NCBI RefSeq assembly: GCF_036227225.1
Contig: NZ_CP109444.1
Coordinates: 4,197,501-4,261,500, forward strand
Direction: 5' to 3'
DNA length: 64,000 nucleotides
DNA from: Streptomyces sp. NBC_01478
Lineage (GTDB): Bacteria > Actinomycetota > Actinomycetes > Streptomycetales > Streptomycetaceae
In this document: positions 17,912 to 27,150 of the stretch, in pieces
How positions within the stretch are numbered: position 1 is the first letter of the stretch
Layout of the letters: each line of letters opens with the position of its first letter
The notes under the pieces: model-generated
What the model saw: only the letters and a program-made list of their open reading frames with translations
What the model was told of the DNA's origin: nothing
Database searches by the model: none
Translations under genes and position numbers: made by a program

Positions 17912-19108
17912 CTAGGCGGACATGGGCCTCTGCACCCGGATCGACTGCAACAGCCCCACCGCCACCCACACCGCGAACATCGACGTGCCTCCGTACGACA
18001 CAAAGGGCAGTGGCAGACCGGTGACCGGCATGATGCCGAGGGTCATGCCGACGTTCTCGAAGGCCTGGAAGGCGAACCAGGCGACGATTCCGGCGGCGAC
18101 GATCGTGCCGTAGAGCTCGGTCGAGTCGCGGGCGATGCGGCAGGCGCGCCACAGGACCACGCCCAGGAGGACGAGGATCAGGCCCGCGCCGACGAAGCCC
18201 AGCTCCTCGCCCGCGACCGTGAAGACGAAGTCTGTCTGCTGTTCGGGGACGAACTGGCCTGTGGTCTGCGAGCCGTGGAACAGGCCCTCGCCGGTGAGGC
18301 CGCCGGAGCCGATCGCGATGCGGGCCTGGTTGGTGTTGTAGCCGACGCCGGCCGGGTCGAGGCTCGGGTTGGCGAAGGCGGCGAAGCGGGCGATCTGGTA
18401 CTCGTCCAGGATGTGGAGCTGCCAGACCGCGATCGCGCCCAGGGTGCCCGCGCCGAGCAGGCCGAAGATCCAGCGGTTGGAGGCGCCGGAGGCCAGCAGC
18501 ACGCCGAGCACGATGATGACCATGACCATGACCGAGCCGAGGTCGGGCATCAGCATGACGATCATCATCGGGACCGAGGCCAGGCCCAGGGCCTGGAGGA
18601 CCGTGCGGTGGTCGGGGTAGGGCTTGTCGCCCGCGTCGACCCGCGCCGCCAGCACCATCGCCATGCCCAGGATGATCGTGATCTTCACGAACTCCGAGGG
18701 CTGGAGCGAGAAGCCGCCGCCGAGCACGATCCAGGAGTGCGCGCCGTTGACCGTGGAGCCGAGCGGGGTGAGCACCAGCAGGATGCCGAACACCGAGGCG
18801 CCGTACAGGAAGGGGACGACGACGCGCAGGGTGCGGTGGCCGACCCAGACGACGGCGATCATCAGGGCGATGCCGATGCCGGTGTTCATCAGGTGCCGGA
18901 TCAGGAAGTAGTACTGGTCGCCCTGGTTGATCTCGGTGCGGTTGCGGGTCGCCGAGTAGACCAGCAGCGAGCCGATCAAGGACAGGCCGATCGCGGAGAG
19001 CAGTATCGGCCAGTCCAGCCGGCGGGCCAGCGAGTCACGGGCGAAGACCCGGGTCCAGCCGGCCCGCTCGGGCCCGTACCCGGAGACGGAGAAGGTGTTG
19101 CCGGTCAT
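17912..19108 (-). CDS. rodA: Peptidoglycan glycosyltransferase RodA (Sfr)
   Basis: A 398-residue polytopic SEDS protein with about ten membrane helices. It carries the family loop GSGGLTGEGLFHGSQT and the late P-V-T-G-LPLPFVSYGGTS motif. SEDS proteins polymerise lipid II into glycan strands together with a class B penicillin-binding protein. Here the ATG overlaps the stop of the pbp2 gene (ATGA, 19105-19108), so the two are translationally coupled. In Streptomyces this pair and mreBCD act mainly in spore-wall synthesis. Confidence 0.94.
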   Translation of the reverse strand: MTGNTFSVSGYGPERAGWTRVFARDSLARRLDWPILLSAIGLSLIGSLLVYSATRNRTEINQGDQYYFLIRHLMNTGIGIALMIAVVWVGHRTLRVVVPFLYGASVFGILLVLTPLGSTVNGAHSWIVLGGGFSLQPSEFVKITIILGMAMVLAARVDAGDKPYPDHRTVLQALGLASVPMMIVMLMPDLGSVMVMVIIVLGVLLASGASNRWIFGLLGAGTLGAIAVWQLHILDEYQIARFAAFANPSLDPAGVGYNTNQARIAIGSGGLTGEGLFHGSQTTGQFVPEQQTDFVFTVAGEELGFVGAGLILVLLGVVLWRACRIARDSTELYGTIVAAGIVAWFAFQAFENVGMTLGIMPVTGLPLPFVSYGGTSMFAVWVAVGLLQSIRVQRPMSA

Positions 19109-21369
19109 GTGAGCATCCTCCGGTTTCCCCTTCTGCGCGGGCGCCTGCGGGTGTTGCTGTTGGTGGTGGACGGCGAGGGCGCGACAGCCGGCTGCTGGGT
19201 GTCGTCCGCGGCCGTGACCCCGCCCTCGGTCGCCTTCTCCTGCTGCTTCTCCAGCTCCTTGGCCGGGTCGGCGGTGATCTTCGGGGAGGCGATCGTGCCG
19301 TCGGCGCGGACCTTCGGGAGGCTCGTCTGCGGGGTGGGCAGCATCGCCTTCTTCTTGTCGACGGAGCCGTCGGCCTGGACGCCGTACATCGCGTTGTAGA
19401 TGTTGCGCACGGCCTCACCGGAGGCGCCCGAACCCGTACCGGCCTGGGCGATCGTCATGACGACCGTGTAGTCCTTGGTGTACGTCGCGAACCACGAGGT
19501 CGTCTGCTTGCCGTAGACCTCGGCGGTACCCGTCTTGGCGTGCAGCTCGATCTTGTCCTGCGGCCAGCCCTGGAACTTCCAGGCGGCGGTACCGCTGGTG
19601 ACCACGCCCGCGAGGGCCTTGTCGATGCCCTTGTGCGTGGCCGCGCTGATCGGCAGCTTGGCCTTCACCTTGGGCTTGATCTCCGTGACGGTCTTGCCGT
19701 CGGCGCTGACGATCGCCTTGCCGATGGTCGGGACGTACTCGGTGCCGCCGTTGGCGAGCGCGCCGTAGATCATGGCCTCCTGGATCGGCGTGACGAGGGT
19801 GTCGCCCTGGCCGATGGAGTAGTTGATCGAGTCGCCCTCGCGCATCTTGTTGCCTTCGAGGCAGTTCTCGTACGCGATCTGCTGGACGTACGTGCCGCCC
19901 TTCTTGCCGGTCTTGCACCAGTAGGCCTTGTTGGCCTCCCAGGTCTCCTGCTTCCACTTGCGGTCCGGGATCCGGCCGGTGACCTCGTTCGGGAGGTCCA
20001 CGCCGGTGGTCTTGCCGAGGCCGAACTGGTGGGCCGCCTTGTAGAAGTAGTCCTTGGGCTCACCCTTCTTCGGGTTGATGCCGCCGTCCTTCTTCCACTG
20101 GGAGTCGGCGAGACCGTAGAAGACGGTGTCGCAGGAGACCTCCAGCGCGCGGCCCAGCGAGATGGGGCCGAAGTTCTCGCCCTCGAAGTTCTTGAAGACC
20201 TGGCCGCCCACCGAGTACGAACTCGTGCAGGGGTAGCCGCCGTCCCACTCGTAGCCGGCCTCGACCGCGGCGGCCGTGGAGACCACCTTGAACGTCGAAC
20301 CGGGCGCCGACTGACCCTGTATGGCCCGGTTGAGCAGCGGGTAGTCGGAGTTCTTGCCGGTGAGCTGCTTGTAGTCCTTGGCGGAGATGCCGCCGACCCA
20401 GACGTTCGGGTCGTACGTCGGCGCGGACGCCATCGCGACGATCCGGCCGGTCTTGGCCTCCATCACGACGACGGCACCGGAGTCGGCCTTGTAGTTCTCG
20501 CCGGTGATCTTGTCGAACTGCTGGCGGGCGGTCTTCATCGCCTTGTCGAGCTGGTACTCGGCGACGCGCTGCACGCGGGCGTCGATGCTGGTGACGAGGT
20601 TCGAACCGGGCTCCGGGGCATCGGACTCGGCCTTGCCGATCACGCGTCCGAGGTTGTCGACCTCGTAGCGGGTGACGCCGGCCTTGCCGCGCAGTTCCTT
20701 GTCGTACTCGCGCTCAAGACCCGAGCGGCCGACCTGGTCGGAGCGCAGATACGGCGAGTCGGAGTCCTTGGCCTGGGTGATCTCGTCGTCGGTGACCGGC
20801 GAGAGATAGCCCAGCACCTGTGCCGCGTTGGCGTCGCCGGGGGCCGCGTAGCGCCGTACGGCCTCGGGCTCGGCGGTGATGCCGGGGAAGTCCTCGGCGC
20901 GCTCGCGGATCTGGAGGGCCTGCTTGGCGGTGGCCTCGTCGGTGATCGGGATGGGCTGGTACGGCGAGCCGTTCCAGCAGGGCTGCGGGGTCTTCGCGTC
21001 GCACAGCCGGACCTTCTGGATGACGTCCGCGGGCTTCAGACCCAGCACGCCTGCCAGCTTGGTGAGGACGGCCTTGCCGTCGTCGGCCTGCTTCAGCAGG
21101 TCGGTGCGGGAGGCGGAGACCACCAGCCGGGTCTCATTGTCGGCGAGGGGCACACCGCGCGCGTCCAGTATCGAACCGCGCACCGCGGGCTCGACGACCT
21201 GCTGGACGTGGTTGCCGGACGCTTCCTTCTGGTACGCGGCGCCCTCACGGATCTGGAGGTACCAGAGGCGCCCGCCGAGGGTGCCGAGGAGGGAGAGGAC
21301 GAGGATCTGGATGACGACGAGCCTGATCTGAACCCGTGGAGTCCGTCCGGTCTCCGGGATGTTGGTCAT
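19105..21369 (-). CDS. mrdA: Penicillin-binding protein 2 (transpeptidase)
   Basis: A 754-residue class B PBP. It has an N-terminal membrane anchor (about 14-36), a dimerisation domain with GREYDKELRG-type motifs, and a transpeptidase domain. The catalytic motifs are STFK (nucleophile S358), YSIGQGD for the second motif and KTGT (K612). The C-terminus has an unstructured Ser/Thr/Pro tail that ends in a basic RRRPRRRGNRR stretch. It cross-links peptidoglycan with its coupled partner RodA. GGAGG precedes the ATG at 21369. It follows mreD after 92 bases. Confidence 0.95.
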   Translation of the reverse strand: MTNIPETGRTPRVQIRLVVIQILVLSLLGTLGGRLWYLQIREGAAYQKEASGNHVQQVVEPAVRGSILDARGVPLADNETRLVVSASRTDLLKQADDGKAVLTKLAGVLGLKPADVIQKVRLCDAKTPQPCWNGSPYQPIPITDEATAKQALQIRERAEDFPGITAEPEAVRRYAAPGDANAAQVLGYLSPVTDDEITQAKDSDSPYLRSDQVGRSGLEREYDKELRGKAGVTRYEVDNLGRVIGKAESDAPEPGSNLVTSIDARVQRVAEYQLDKAMKTARQQFDKITGENYKADSGAVVVMEAKTGRIVAMASAPTYDPNVWVGGISAKDYKQLTGKNSDYPLLNRAIQGQSAPGSTFKVVSTAAAVEAGYEWDGGYPCTSSYSVGGQVFKNFEGENFGPISLGRALEVSCDTVFYGLADSQWKKDGGINPKKGEPKDYFYKAAHQFGLGKTTGVDLPNEVTGRIPDRKWKQETWEANKAYWCKTGKKGGTYVQQIAYENCLEGNKMREGDSINYSIGQGDTLVTPIQEAMIYGALANGGTEYVPTIGKAIVSADGKTVTEIKPKVKAKLPISAATHKGIDKALAGVVTSGTAAWKFQGWPQDKIELHAKTGTAEVYGKQTTSWFATYTKDYTVVMTIAQAGTGSGASGEAVRNIYNAMYGVQADGSVDKKKAMLPTPQTSLPKVRADGTIASPKITADPAKELEKQQEKATEGGVTAADDTQQPAVAPSPSTTNSNTRRRPRRRGNRRMLT

Positions 21370-21461
21370 TGGTGCTGCCTCCCCCTCTCAGTGCGTGTAC
21401 ACGATGCGTGTATGAGTCATATACGACGGACCTGTGGATCCGTGACCCAACTCCCCGGTGT

Positions 21462-22130
21462 TCAAAGCCTCTTGACCCCCTTGATACGTCCCGCCCGGGC
21501 CACGCGCGCGCGGGCGGTCTTCATCCGCAGTCCGCCGCGCTGGCCGCCGATCTTGAGACCGGTGCCGGACGAGAGCCAACCCGAGGAGATGTCGGCCGAC
21601 TTGGCGGCATTGGTCTCGGCGAGCGGGTCGTTGTCGGCGCGCCGGGCCAGCGCCATGACGCCGGGGACGACGAACGGGGCGAGCAGCAGGTCGTACAGGG
21701 CGGCCGTGAACAGCAGGCTGCCCAGGCCCACATGGCGGGCGGCGGTGTCTCCGACGAGGGCGCCGACACCGGCGTACAGGACGGTGGCGCCGATCGCGGC
21801 GGCGACCACGACGGCCATCGGGCCGGTCGCCGACTTCAGGCGGCCGTTCTCCGGTTTCGCCAGGCCCGCGAGGTAGCCGATGACGCACAGGACGAGGGCG
21901 TAGCGGCCGGCCGCGTGGTCGGCGGGCGGGGCGAGGTCGGCGAGGAGGCCCGCGCCGAAGCCGATGAGGGCGCCCGCGACATGGCCGTAGACCATGGCCA
22001 GGCCGAGGACCGTGAGGAGCAGCAGGTCGGGGACGGCGCCCGGGAGGTGGAGGCGGGCGAGGACGCTCACCTGGATCACGAGGGCGACGACGACCAGCGG
22101 CACGGAGAGCAGGATCCGGTTGACACGCAT
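21462..22130 (-). CDS. mreD: Rod shape-determining protein MreD
   Basis: A 222-residue integral membrane protein with about five to six helices in the first 170 residues, followed by a basic C-terminal tail (RMKTARARVARAGRIKGVK). Its position directly after mreC and before pbp2 supports MreD. The small protein links MreC to the wall synthases. The longer tail is common in actinobacterial MreD. The ATG at 22130 has AGGAG at good spacing and is 12 bases from the end of mreC. Confidence 0.93.
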   Translation of the reverse strand: MRVNRILLSVPLVVVALVIQVSVLARLHLPGAVPDLLLLTVLGLAMVYGHVAGALIGFGAGLLADLAPPADHAAGRYALVLCVIGYLAGLAKPENGRLKSATGPMAVVVAAAIGATVLYAGVGALVGDTAARHVGLGSLLFTAALYDLLLAPFVVPGVMALARRADNDPLAETNAAKSADISSGWLSSGTGLKIGGQRGGLRMKTARARVARAGRIKGVKRL

Positions 22131-22142
22131 GGGGAGGGGCTC

Positions 22143-23108
22143 CTACTGCTGTTGCTGGCCGTCGACCGGCGCGTTCGCGGACGGGGTGACCGTGACGGTC
22201 ACCGTCGGGATCGGGGTCGGCTTGGGCTTCGCCGGCAGGACCGTGTCGCGCGGGTCCTTCTTCGGGGCCTCCACGACCACGCCGACGATGTCGAGCTTGG
22301 TGAAGTTGACGTACGGCGTGACGTACAGCGTGCGGGTCAGGCCGCCGCCGGAGGGGTCGACGCGGGAGACGACACCGACGGGGACGCCGGGCACGAACGG
22401 CTTGTCGGCCTCCGAGCCGAAGGTGACCAGACGGTCGCCCTTCTTCACCTCCGCCTTGCCGTTGAGGAGTTCGACGCGCAGCGGGCCGTCGCCCTCACCG
22501 GAGGCGAAGCCGAGTTCGTCGCTGCCCTCCATGCGGGTGCCGACGGTGAAGTCGGGGTCGTTGGCGAGGAGGACGGTCGCGGAGTCGGGGCCGACGGTGG
22601 TGACGCGGCCGACCAGTCCGTTGCCGTTGAGGACGGTCATGTCGCGCTTGATGCCGTCGTTGGCGCCGACGTCGATGGTGATCGTCCAGGAGAAGCTCTG
22701 GGCGGCTCCTATCGCGATGACCTGGGCACCCTTGATGCCGTACTGGCCCTCGCCGGCCACCTTCACCAGTTTGTCGAGCTGGTCGAGACGGCTGCGGTTG
22801 CGGTCGTCGCTGCCGAGCTTCGCCTTGAGGGCCGCGTTCTCCTTCTCCAGGACGGCGAGCCGGTCGTGCCGCTCACCGGAGTCGCGGACCGCTGAGACCG
22901 CGTCACCGACCGGGTCGACGGCGGACGACACACCGTTCTCGATCGGGCCGAACACGGCGGCCGCGGCCCGGCGGGCACCGTCGACCGGTGAGTCCTGCCC
23001 TCCCCGGATGTCCACCGTGATCAACGCGAACGCTACGGCGATCAGCAGCACCAGGAGCAGCCGGCTCTCTCGTGTGTCCCTCACGTGCGGCGGCCGTGCC
23101 TTCCTCAT
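22143..23108 (-). CDS. mreC: Rod shape-determining protein MreC
   Basis: A 321-residue bitopic protein with one membrane helix at about 17-35, a coiled coil at about 80-105 (RLAVLEKENAALKAKL) and the extracytoplasmic beta-barrel domain (about 120-280). It ends in a Pro/Thr-rich tail and four glutamines. MreC is the periplasm-side scaffold of the elongation complex. The ATG at 23108 lacks a clear ribosome binding site. A 139-base gap separates it from mreB and could hold a separate promoter. Confidence 0.94.
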   Translation of the reverse strand: MRKARPPHVRDTRESRLLLVLLIAVAFALITVDIRGGQDSPVDGARRAAAAVFGPIENGVSSAVDPVGDAVSAVRDSGERHDRLAVLEKENAALKAKLGSDDRNRSRLDQLDKLVKVAGEGQYGIKGAQVIAIGAAQSFSWTITIDVGANDGIKRDMTVLNGNGLVGRVTTVGPDSATVLLANDPDFTVGTRMEGSDELGFASGEGDGPLRVELLNGKAEVKKGDRLVTFGSEADKPFVPGVPVGVVSRVDPSGGGLTRTLYVTPYVNFTKLDIVGVVVEAPKKDPRDTVLPAKPKPTPIPTVTVTVTPSANAPVDGQQQQ

Positions 23109-23247
23109 AGAAATGTGCAGAGGTTCAGGTATGCAGGTGTTGTACGTGCGGATGAATACAGACGCCTATGACGGAGCCTATGCCTCCGTATCAACGATCC
23201 GCCGCACGAGAGGAGATCATCCCGTACGGCGGAATCGAAGCGTTACG

Positions 23248-24267
23248 TCATCTGCGCGGCTGGGCGTCCAGAACCTGCTGGAGCGCCTCGAATTCCTCGA
23301 CGCACTTGCCGGAGCCGAGCGCCACGCTGTCCAGCGGGTCCTCGGCGATGTGGATCGGCATTCCGGTCTCCCGGCGCAGCCGCTCGTCGAGACCCTGCAG
23401 CAGGGCTCCGCCGCCGGTCAGAACGATTCCGCGGTCCATGATGTCGCCGGAGAGCTCCGGCGGGCACTTGTCGAGGGTCGTCTTCACCGCGTCGACGATC
23501 GCGTTGACGGGCTCCTCGATCGCCTTGCGGACTTCGGCGGCCGAGATGACGACGGTCTTGGGCAGGCCGGAGACCAGGTCCCGGCCGCGGATTTCGGTGT
23601 GCTGGTCGTCGTCGAGGTCGTACGCGGAACCAATCGTGATCTTGATCTGCTCAGCCGTCCGCTCACCCAGAAGGAGCGAGTACTCCTTCTTGATGTGCTG
23701 GATGATCGCGTTGTCCAACTCGTCGCCCGCGACGCGGATGGACTGGGCGGTGACGATGCCACCGAGCGAGATGACCGCGACCTCCGTGGTGCCGCCGCCG
23801 ATGTCCACCACCATGTTGCCCGTGGCCTCGTGGACCGGCAGGCCGGAGCCGATGGCCGCGGCCATGGGCTCCTCGATGATGTGCACCTGGCGGGCCCCGG
23901 CCTGGGACGACGCCTCGATGACGGCACGGCGCTCGACGCCCGTGATGCCCGAGGGCACACAGACGACGACACGGGGACGGGCCAGATAGCGCCGCTTGTG
24001 GATCTTCAAGATGAAGTAGCGGAGCATGCGCTCGGTGATCTCGAAGTCGGCGATGACACCGTCCTTCAGCGGACGTACGGCAACGATGTTGCCGGGCGTG
24101 CGCCCGATCATCTTCTTGGCTTCCGAGCCGACCGCGAGAATGCCACCGGTGTTGGTGTTGATCGCGACGACGGACGGCTCGTTGAGTACGATCCCGCGAC
24201 CCCTGACGTACACCAGCGTGTTGGCGGTCCCGAGGTCGACAGCCATGTCACGGCCGATGAACGACAT
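23248..24267 (-). CDS. mreB: Actin-like cytoskeletal protein MreB
   Basis: A 339-residue MreB with the nucleotide-binding signatures [11 protein letters not shown] near the start, [11 protein letters not shown] in the middle and [11 protein letters not shown] near the end. The start chosen is ATG 24267 ([10 protein letters not shown]), because GGGGA lies 5 bases before it; the ATG at 24279, four codons upstream, is also used in annotations. MreB polymers organise wall synthesis. In Streptomyces it is needed for spore-wall integrity rather than for polar vegetative growth. It heads the mreB-mreC-mreD-pbp2-rodA block. Confidence 0.97.
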   Translation of the reverse strand: MSFIGRDMAVDLGTANTLVYVRGRGIVLNEPSVVAINTNTGGILAVGSEAKKMIGRTPGNIVAVRPLKDGVIADFEITERMLRYFILKIHKRRYLARPRVVVCVPSGITGVERRAVIEASSQAGARQVHIIEEPMAAAIGSGLPVHEATGNMVVDIGGGTTEVAVISLGGIVTAQSIRVAGDELDNAIIQHIKKEYSLLLGERTAEQIKITIGSAYDLDDDQHTEIRGRDLVSGLPKTVVISAAEVRKAIEEPVNAIVDAVKTTLDKCPPELSGDIMDRGIVLTGGGALLQGLDERLRRETGMPIHIAEDPLDSVALGSGKCVEEFEALQQVLDAQPRR

Positions 24268-24484
24268 TGAGTTCCCCATCAGGATTCGTCTGGCCTTCCT
24301 GGGAGCTTTTGAGGGCTTTTCAGGTCGGCGAAGTGGGTGCAGTGACGTGAAGGCTTCCATCGTAGACGCGCCATCACGAACACTGCGCGAGGGTCTTCGC
24401 CATTGTCAGCATGTGAGGCACTGCCTCGCTTGTGGAGACGGCCCAACGGGGGCACTCGTTCCCCCGATCGGCACGCATATGCCA

Positions 24485-24514
24485 AGAGACGGCCGGAAAA
24501 TCGCGGCCGTCCCT
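24485..24514 (-). terminator. Terminator after ndk
   Basis: AGAGACGGCC and GGCCGTCCCT pair over 10 bp, with one G-U wobble in the transcript, around a 10-base loop, 30 bases past the ndk stop. The rest of the 276-base gap to mreB is presumed mreB promoter and leader; a GAGGCA/TGCCTC palindrome lies at 24415-24427. Confidence 0.65.
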
Positions 24515-24543
24515 GGTCAGGCATGTGGGTTACTGATGGAGAT

Positions 24544-24957
24544 TCAGGAACGCCCCGGGAAGAAGATCTTCACCTCGCGTTCGGCGGACTCCTCCGAGTC
24601 CGAGGCGTGGATCAGGTTCTCCCGGACGATGACACCGAAGTCCCCGCGGATCGAGCCCGGCGAGGCGGCGATCGGGTCGGTCGGACCGGCCAGCGCGCGT
24701 ACACCCTCGATGACCCGCTCGCCCTCGACGATCAGGGCGACGACGGGACCGGAGGCCATGAACTCCACCAGCGGCTCGTAGAAGGGCTTGCCCTTGTGCT
24801 CGCCGTAGTGCTGCTCCAGGGTGTCCTGGTCCAGGGTGCGCAGCTCCAGCGCGGTGATCTGCCAGCCGGCCTTGCGCTCGATGCGGCTGATGATCTCGCC
24901 GGTCAGGCCACGACGTACGGCGTCGGGCTTGAGCAGGACGAGGGTGCGCTGGGTCAC
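24544..24957 (-). CDS. ndk: Nucleoside diphosphate kinase
   Basis: The 137-residue protein starts at GTG 24957 (MTQRTLVLLKPDAVRRGL), 7 bases after GGAG; the open frame extends seven codons further but without similarity. The phospho-accepting histidine is H117 in NLIHASDS. The enzyme balances NTP pools by gamma-phosphate exchange. It sits between mreB and the DUF4233-folC-valS group, the standard Streptomyces order. Confidence 0.98.
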   Translation of the reverse strand: MTQRTLVLLKPDAVRRGLTGEIISRIERKAGWQITALELRTLDQDTLEQHYGEHKGKPFYEPLVEFMASGPVVALIVEGERVIEGVRALAGPTDPIAASPGSIRGDFGVIVRENLIHASDSEESAEREVKIFFPGRS

Positions 24958-25082
24958 GACGGGGCTCCTTCTGATCATGATGGTGCGGGTCGACTCACGG
25001 TCGTGTCACGGTCGTCTCACGACAAGGCCGAGGCTACAGGGCGTGTCCATGCGGCCATTACGCAACGTCAGGTGTAGTGGAG

Positions 25083-25448
25083 TCACGCCGCGCCGGGAGT
25101 GGCGGAATCGGCCTGCGCGGCCTGCGCCGCGAACCGCGCCTTCGCCTCGTCGATCTTCCGGCCGTAGTGGACCGACGCCCACCACAGGGCCGCGAAGATC
25201 GCCCCGAGGAAGAACATCGACGGCACGACGAAGCCCGACGCGATCAGCGCGATCTGCAGGGCCCAGCCGAGCGCGATGCCGCCCGGCCGGGTCACCACGG
25301 CGCACAGCGCGACGGACAGGAACATCGCGATCCCGCTGACCGTCCACACCGTGGCCGTGGTCAGATCGGGGTCCTTCATGGCGACCAGACCGGCGAAACC
25401 GATCACGAAGAACTCGCCGATCAAGGTCGAAGAACAGAGCGTACGCAC
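25083..25448 (-). CDS. DUF4233 membrane protein
   Basis: A 121-residue protein with three to four hydrophobic segments (IGEFFVIGFAGLVAM, WTVSGIAMFLSVALCAV, IALIASGFVVPSMFFLGAIF) and a charged, Ala-rich cytoplasmic tail. It belongs to the actinobacterial DUF4233 family, regularly found directly after folC; function unknown. The start is GTG 25448 with GGAGGGG about 10 bases upstream, inside the end of folC. Spacing of 6 bases implies an operon with folC. Confidence 0.87.
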   Translation of the reverse strand: MRTLCSSTLIGEFFVIGFAGLVAMKDPDLTTATVWTVSGIAMFLSVALCAVVTRPGGIALGWALQIALIASGFVVPSMFFLGAIFAALWWASVHYGRKIDEAKARFAAQAAQADSATPGAA

Positions 25449-25454
25449 GGAAAG

Positions 25455-26942
25455 TCAGCCCCTCCCCAGGAGCAGTCGGGCCTCACCGACGGTGATGACC
25501 GAACCGGTGACGAGCACACCGCCGCCCGCGAACTCGCCGTCCTCCTCGGCCAGCGTGATCGCGGCCTCCAGAGCGTCCGGCAACCGCGGCTCGACCTGCA
25601 CCCGCTCGTCGCCGAACACCTCGACGGCGATCCCCGCCAGTTCGTCCACGTCCATCGCGCGGTGACTGGAGTTCTGCGTGACGACGACCTCGGCGAACAT
25701 CGGCTCGAAGGCTTCGAGCAGCCCGCGCACGTTCTTGTCGCCGCTGGCCCCGACGACCCCGATCAGCCGGCTGAAGTCGAAGGCCTCGGCCACGGCCTCG
25801 GCGGTAGCACGGGCGCCCGCGGGGTTGTGCGCCGCGTCGAGCACAACGGTCGGCGACCGCCGCACCACCTCCAGCCGCCCCGGCGAGGTGACGGACGCGA
25901 ACGCCTTCCGGACGGTGTCGATCGCGAGCGGATCGGGCCGCTGCGCCCCGACACCGAAGAACGCTTCTACGGCGGCGAGGGCGACGGCCGCGTTGTGCGC
26001 CTGGTACGGCCCGTGCAGCGGGAGGTAGATCTCCTCGTACTCGCCACCGAGCCCGCGCAGGTTGACGAGCTGCCCGCCGACCGCGACGCTCCGGGACACG
26101 ACACCGAACTCCAGACCCTCACGGGCCACGGTCGCGTCCACCTCGACGGCCTTCTTCAACAGCACCTGCGCCGCGTCCACCGGCTGCTGCGCCAGGATCA
26201 CGGTCGCGTCCTGCTTGATGATCCCGGCCTTCTCGGTGGCGATCTCACCGGTCGTCCCGCCGAGCCGGTCGGTGTGGTCGAGATCGATGGGGGTGACCAC
26301 CGCGACGTCGGCGTCGATGACGTTGGTGGCGTCCCAGGAGCCGCCCATCCCGACTTCCACCACGGCGACATCGACGGGCGCGTCCGCGAACGCGGCGTAC
26401 GCCATCCCCGTCAGCACCTCGAAGAACGACAGCCTGAACTCCTGCTGCGCGTCCACCATGTCGATGTACGGCTTGATGTCGTTGTACGTCTCGATGAACC
26501 GCTCGGCGGAGATCGGGGCGCCGTCGAGGCTGATGCGTTCGGTGATCGACTGGACGTGCGGGGAGGTGTAGCGGCCGGTCCGCAGTTCGAAGGCGCCGAG
26601 CAGGGCCTCGATCATGCGGGCCGTGGACGTCTTGCCGTTCGTGCCGGTGATGTGGATCGAGGGGTACGAGCGCTGCGGGTCGCCCAGGACGTCCATCAGC
26701 GCGGCGATACGGCTGACCGAGGGCTCCAGCTTGGTCTCGCCCCAGCGGGTGGCCAGGTCCGCCTCTACCTCGCGGAGGGCCTTGTCCAGGGCGGGGTCTT
26801 CAGGGCGCCCGGGTACGTCGGCCTGAGGTGCGCCGGTGCCCTGGGTGCGGAGGGTTCGGCTGCCGGCCTCGATGACCGCGAGGTCGGGGTCGCGGTCTGT
26901 CTCGGCCTCGATGATCTCGTCGAACGGGTCGCTGTCAGTCAC
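25455..26942 (-). CDS. folC: Bifunctional folylpolyglutamate synthase / dihydrofolate synthase
   Basis: A 495-residue Mur-ligase-like ATPase with the P-loop GTNGKT at 100-105 and the downstream SPHVQSITERISLDG folate-binding loop. A DHTDRLGGT region follows, and the C-terminal glutamate-ligase domain has the conserved HNPAGARA. It adds glutamate to folates and makes dihydrofolate from dihydropteroate. The first 50 or so residues are an acidic extension seen in Streptomyces FolC. No ribosome binding site precedes the GTG at 26942, so the true start could be a little further in. Confidence 0.94.
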   Translation of the reverse strand: MTDSDPFDEIIEAETDRDPDLAVIEAGSRTLRTQGTGAPQADVPGRPEDPALDKALREVEADLATRWGETKLEPSVSRIAALMDVLGDPQRSYPSIHITGTNGKTSTARMIEALLGAFELRTGRYTSPHVQSITERISLDGAPISAERFIETYNDIKPYIDMVDAQQEFRLSFFEVLTGMAYAAFADAPVDVAVVEVGMGGSWDATNVIDADVAVVTPIDLDHTDRLGGTTGEIATEKAGIIKQDATVILAQQPVDAAQVLLKKAVEVDATVAREGLEFGVVSRSVAVGGQLVNLRGLGGEYEEIYLPLHGPYQAHNAAVALAAVEAFFGVGAQRPDPLAIDTVRKAFASVTSPGRLEVVRRSPTVVLDAAHNPAGARATAEAVAEAFDFSRLIGVVGASGDKNVRGLLEAFEPMFAEVVVTQNSSHRAMDVDELAGIAVEVFGDERVQVEPRLPDALEAAITLAEEDGEFAGGGVLVTGSVITVGEARLLLGRG

Positions 26943-27057
26943 GTGGGTCAGTCTACGGAGGTTGGGGTGGTCTTTCGTCTGCGGGCCGGTGGGGGCTGGT
27001 CGCGCCCACGCGGCGGAGCCGCATATCGATACAGACCCGCGCCCCTTAGGTACGGGA

Positions 27058-27089
27058 GGGCGCCCGGTGTTGAAAGGTCCCGGCGCCCT
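27058..27089 (-). terminator. Second hairpin in the valS-folC gap
   Basis: AGGGCGCC and GGCGCCCT, with an additional CGG/CCGG extension and one bulge, form a stem around an A/G-rich loop. It follows the first terminator by 12 bases, making a tandem pair. Confidence 0.55.
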
Positions 27090-27101
27090 ACGGCAGGCGA
27101 A

Positions 27102-27132
27102 GGGCCCCGGTGCTGAATACGCACCGGAGCCC
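27102..27132 (-). terminator. Terminator after valS
   Basis: GGGCCCCGGTGC and GCACCGGAGCCC pair over 12 bp with one G-U wobble around a 7-base loop, 18 bases past the valS stop. It probably separates valS from folC. Confidence 0.75.
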
Positions 27133-27150
27133 CCACCCGACTACAAACCC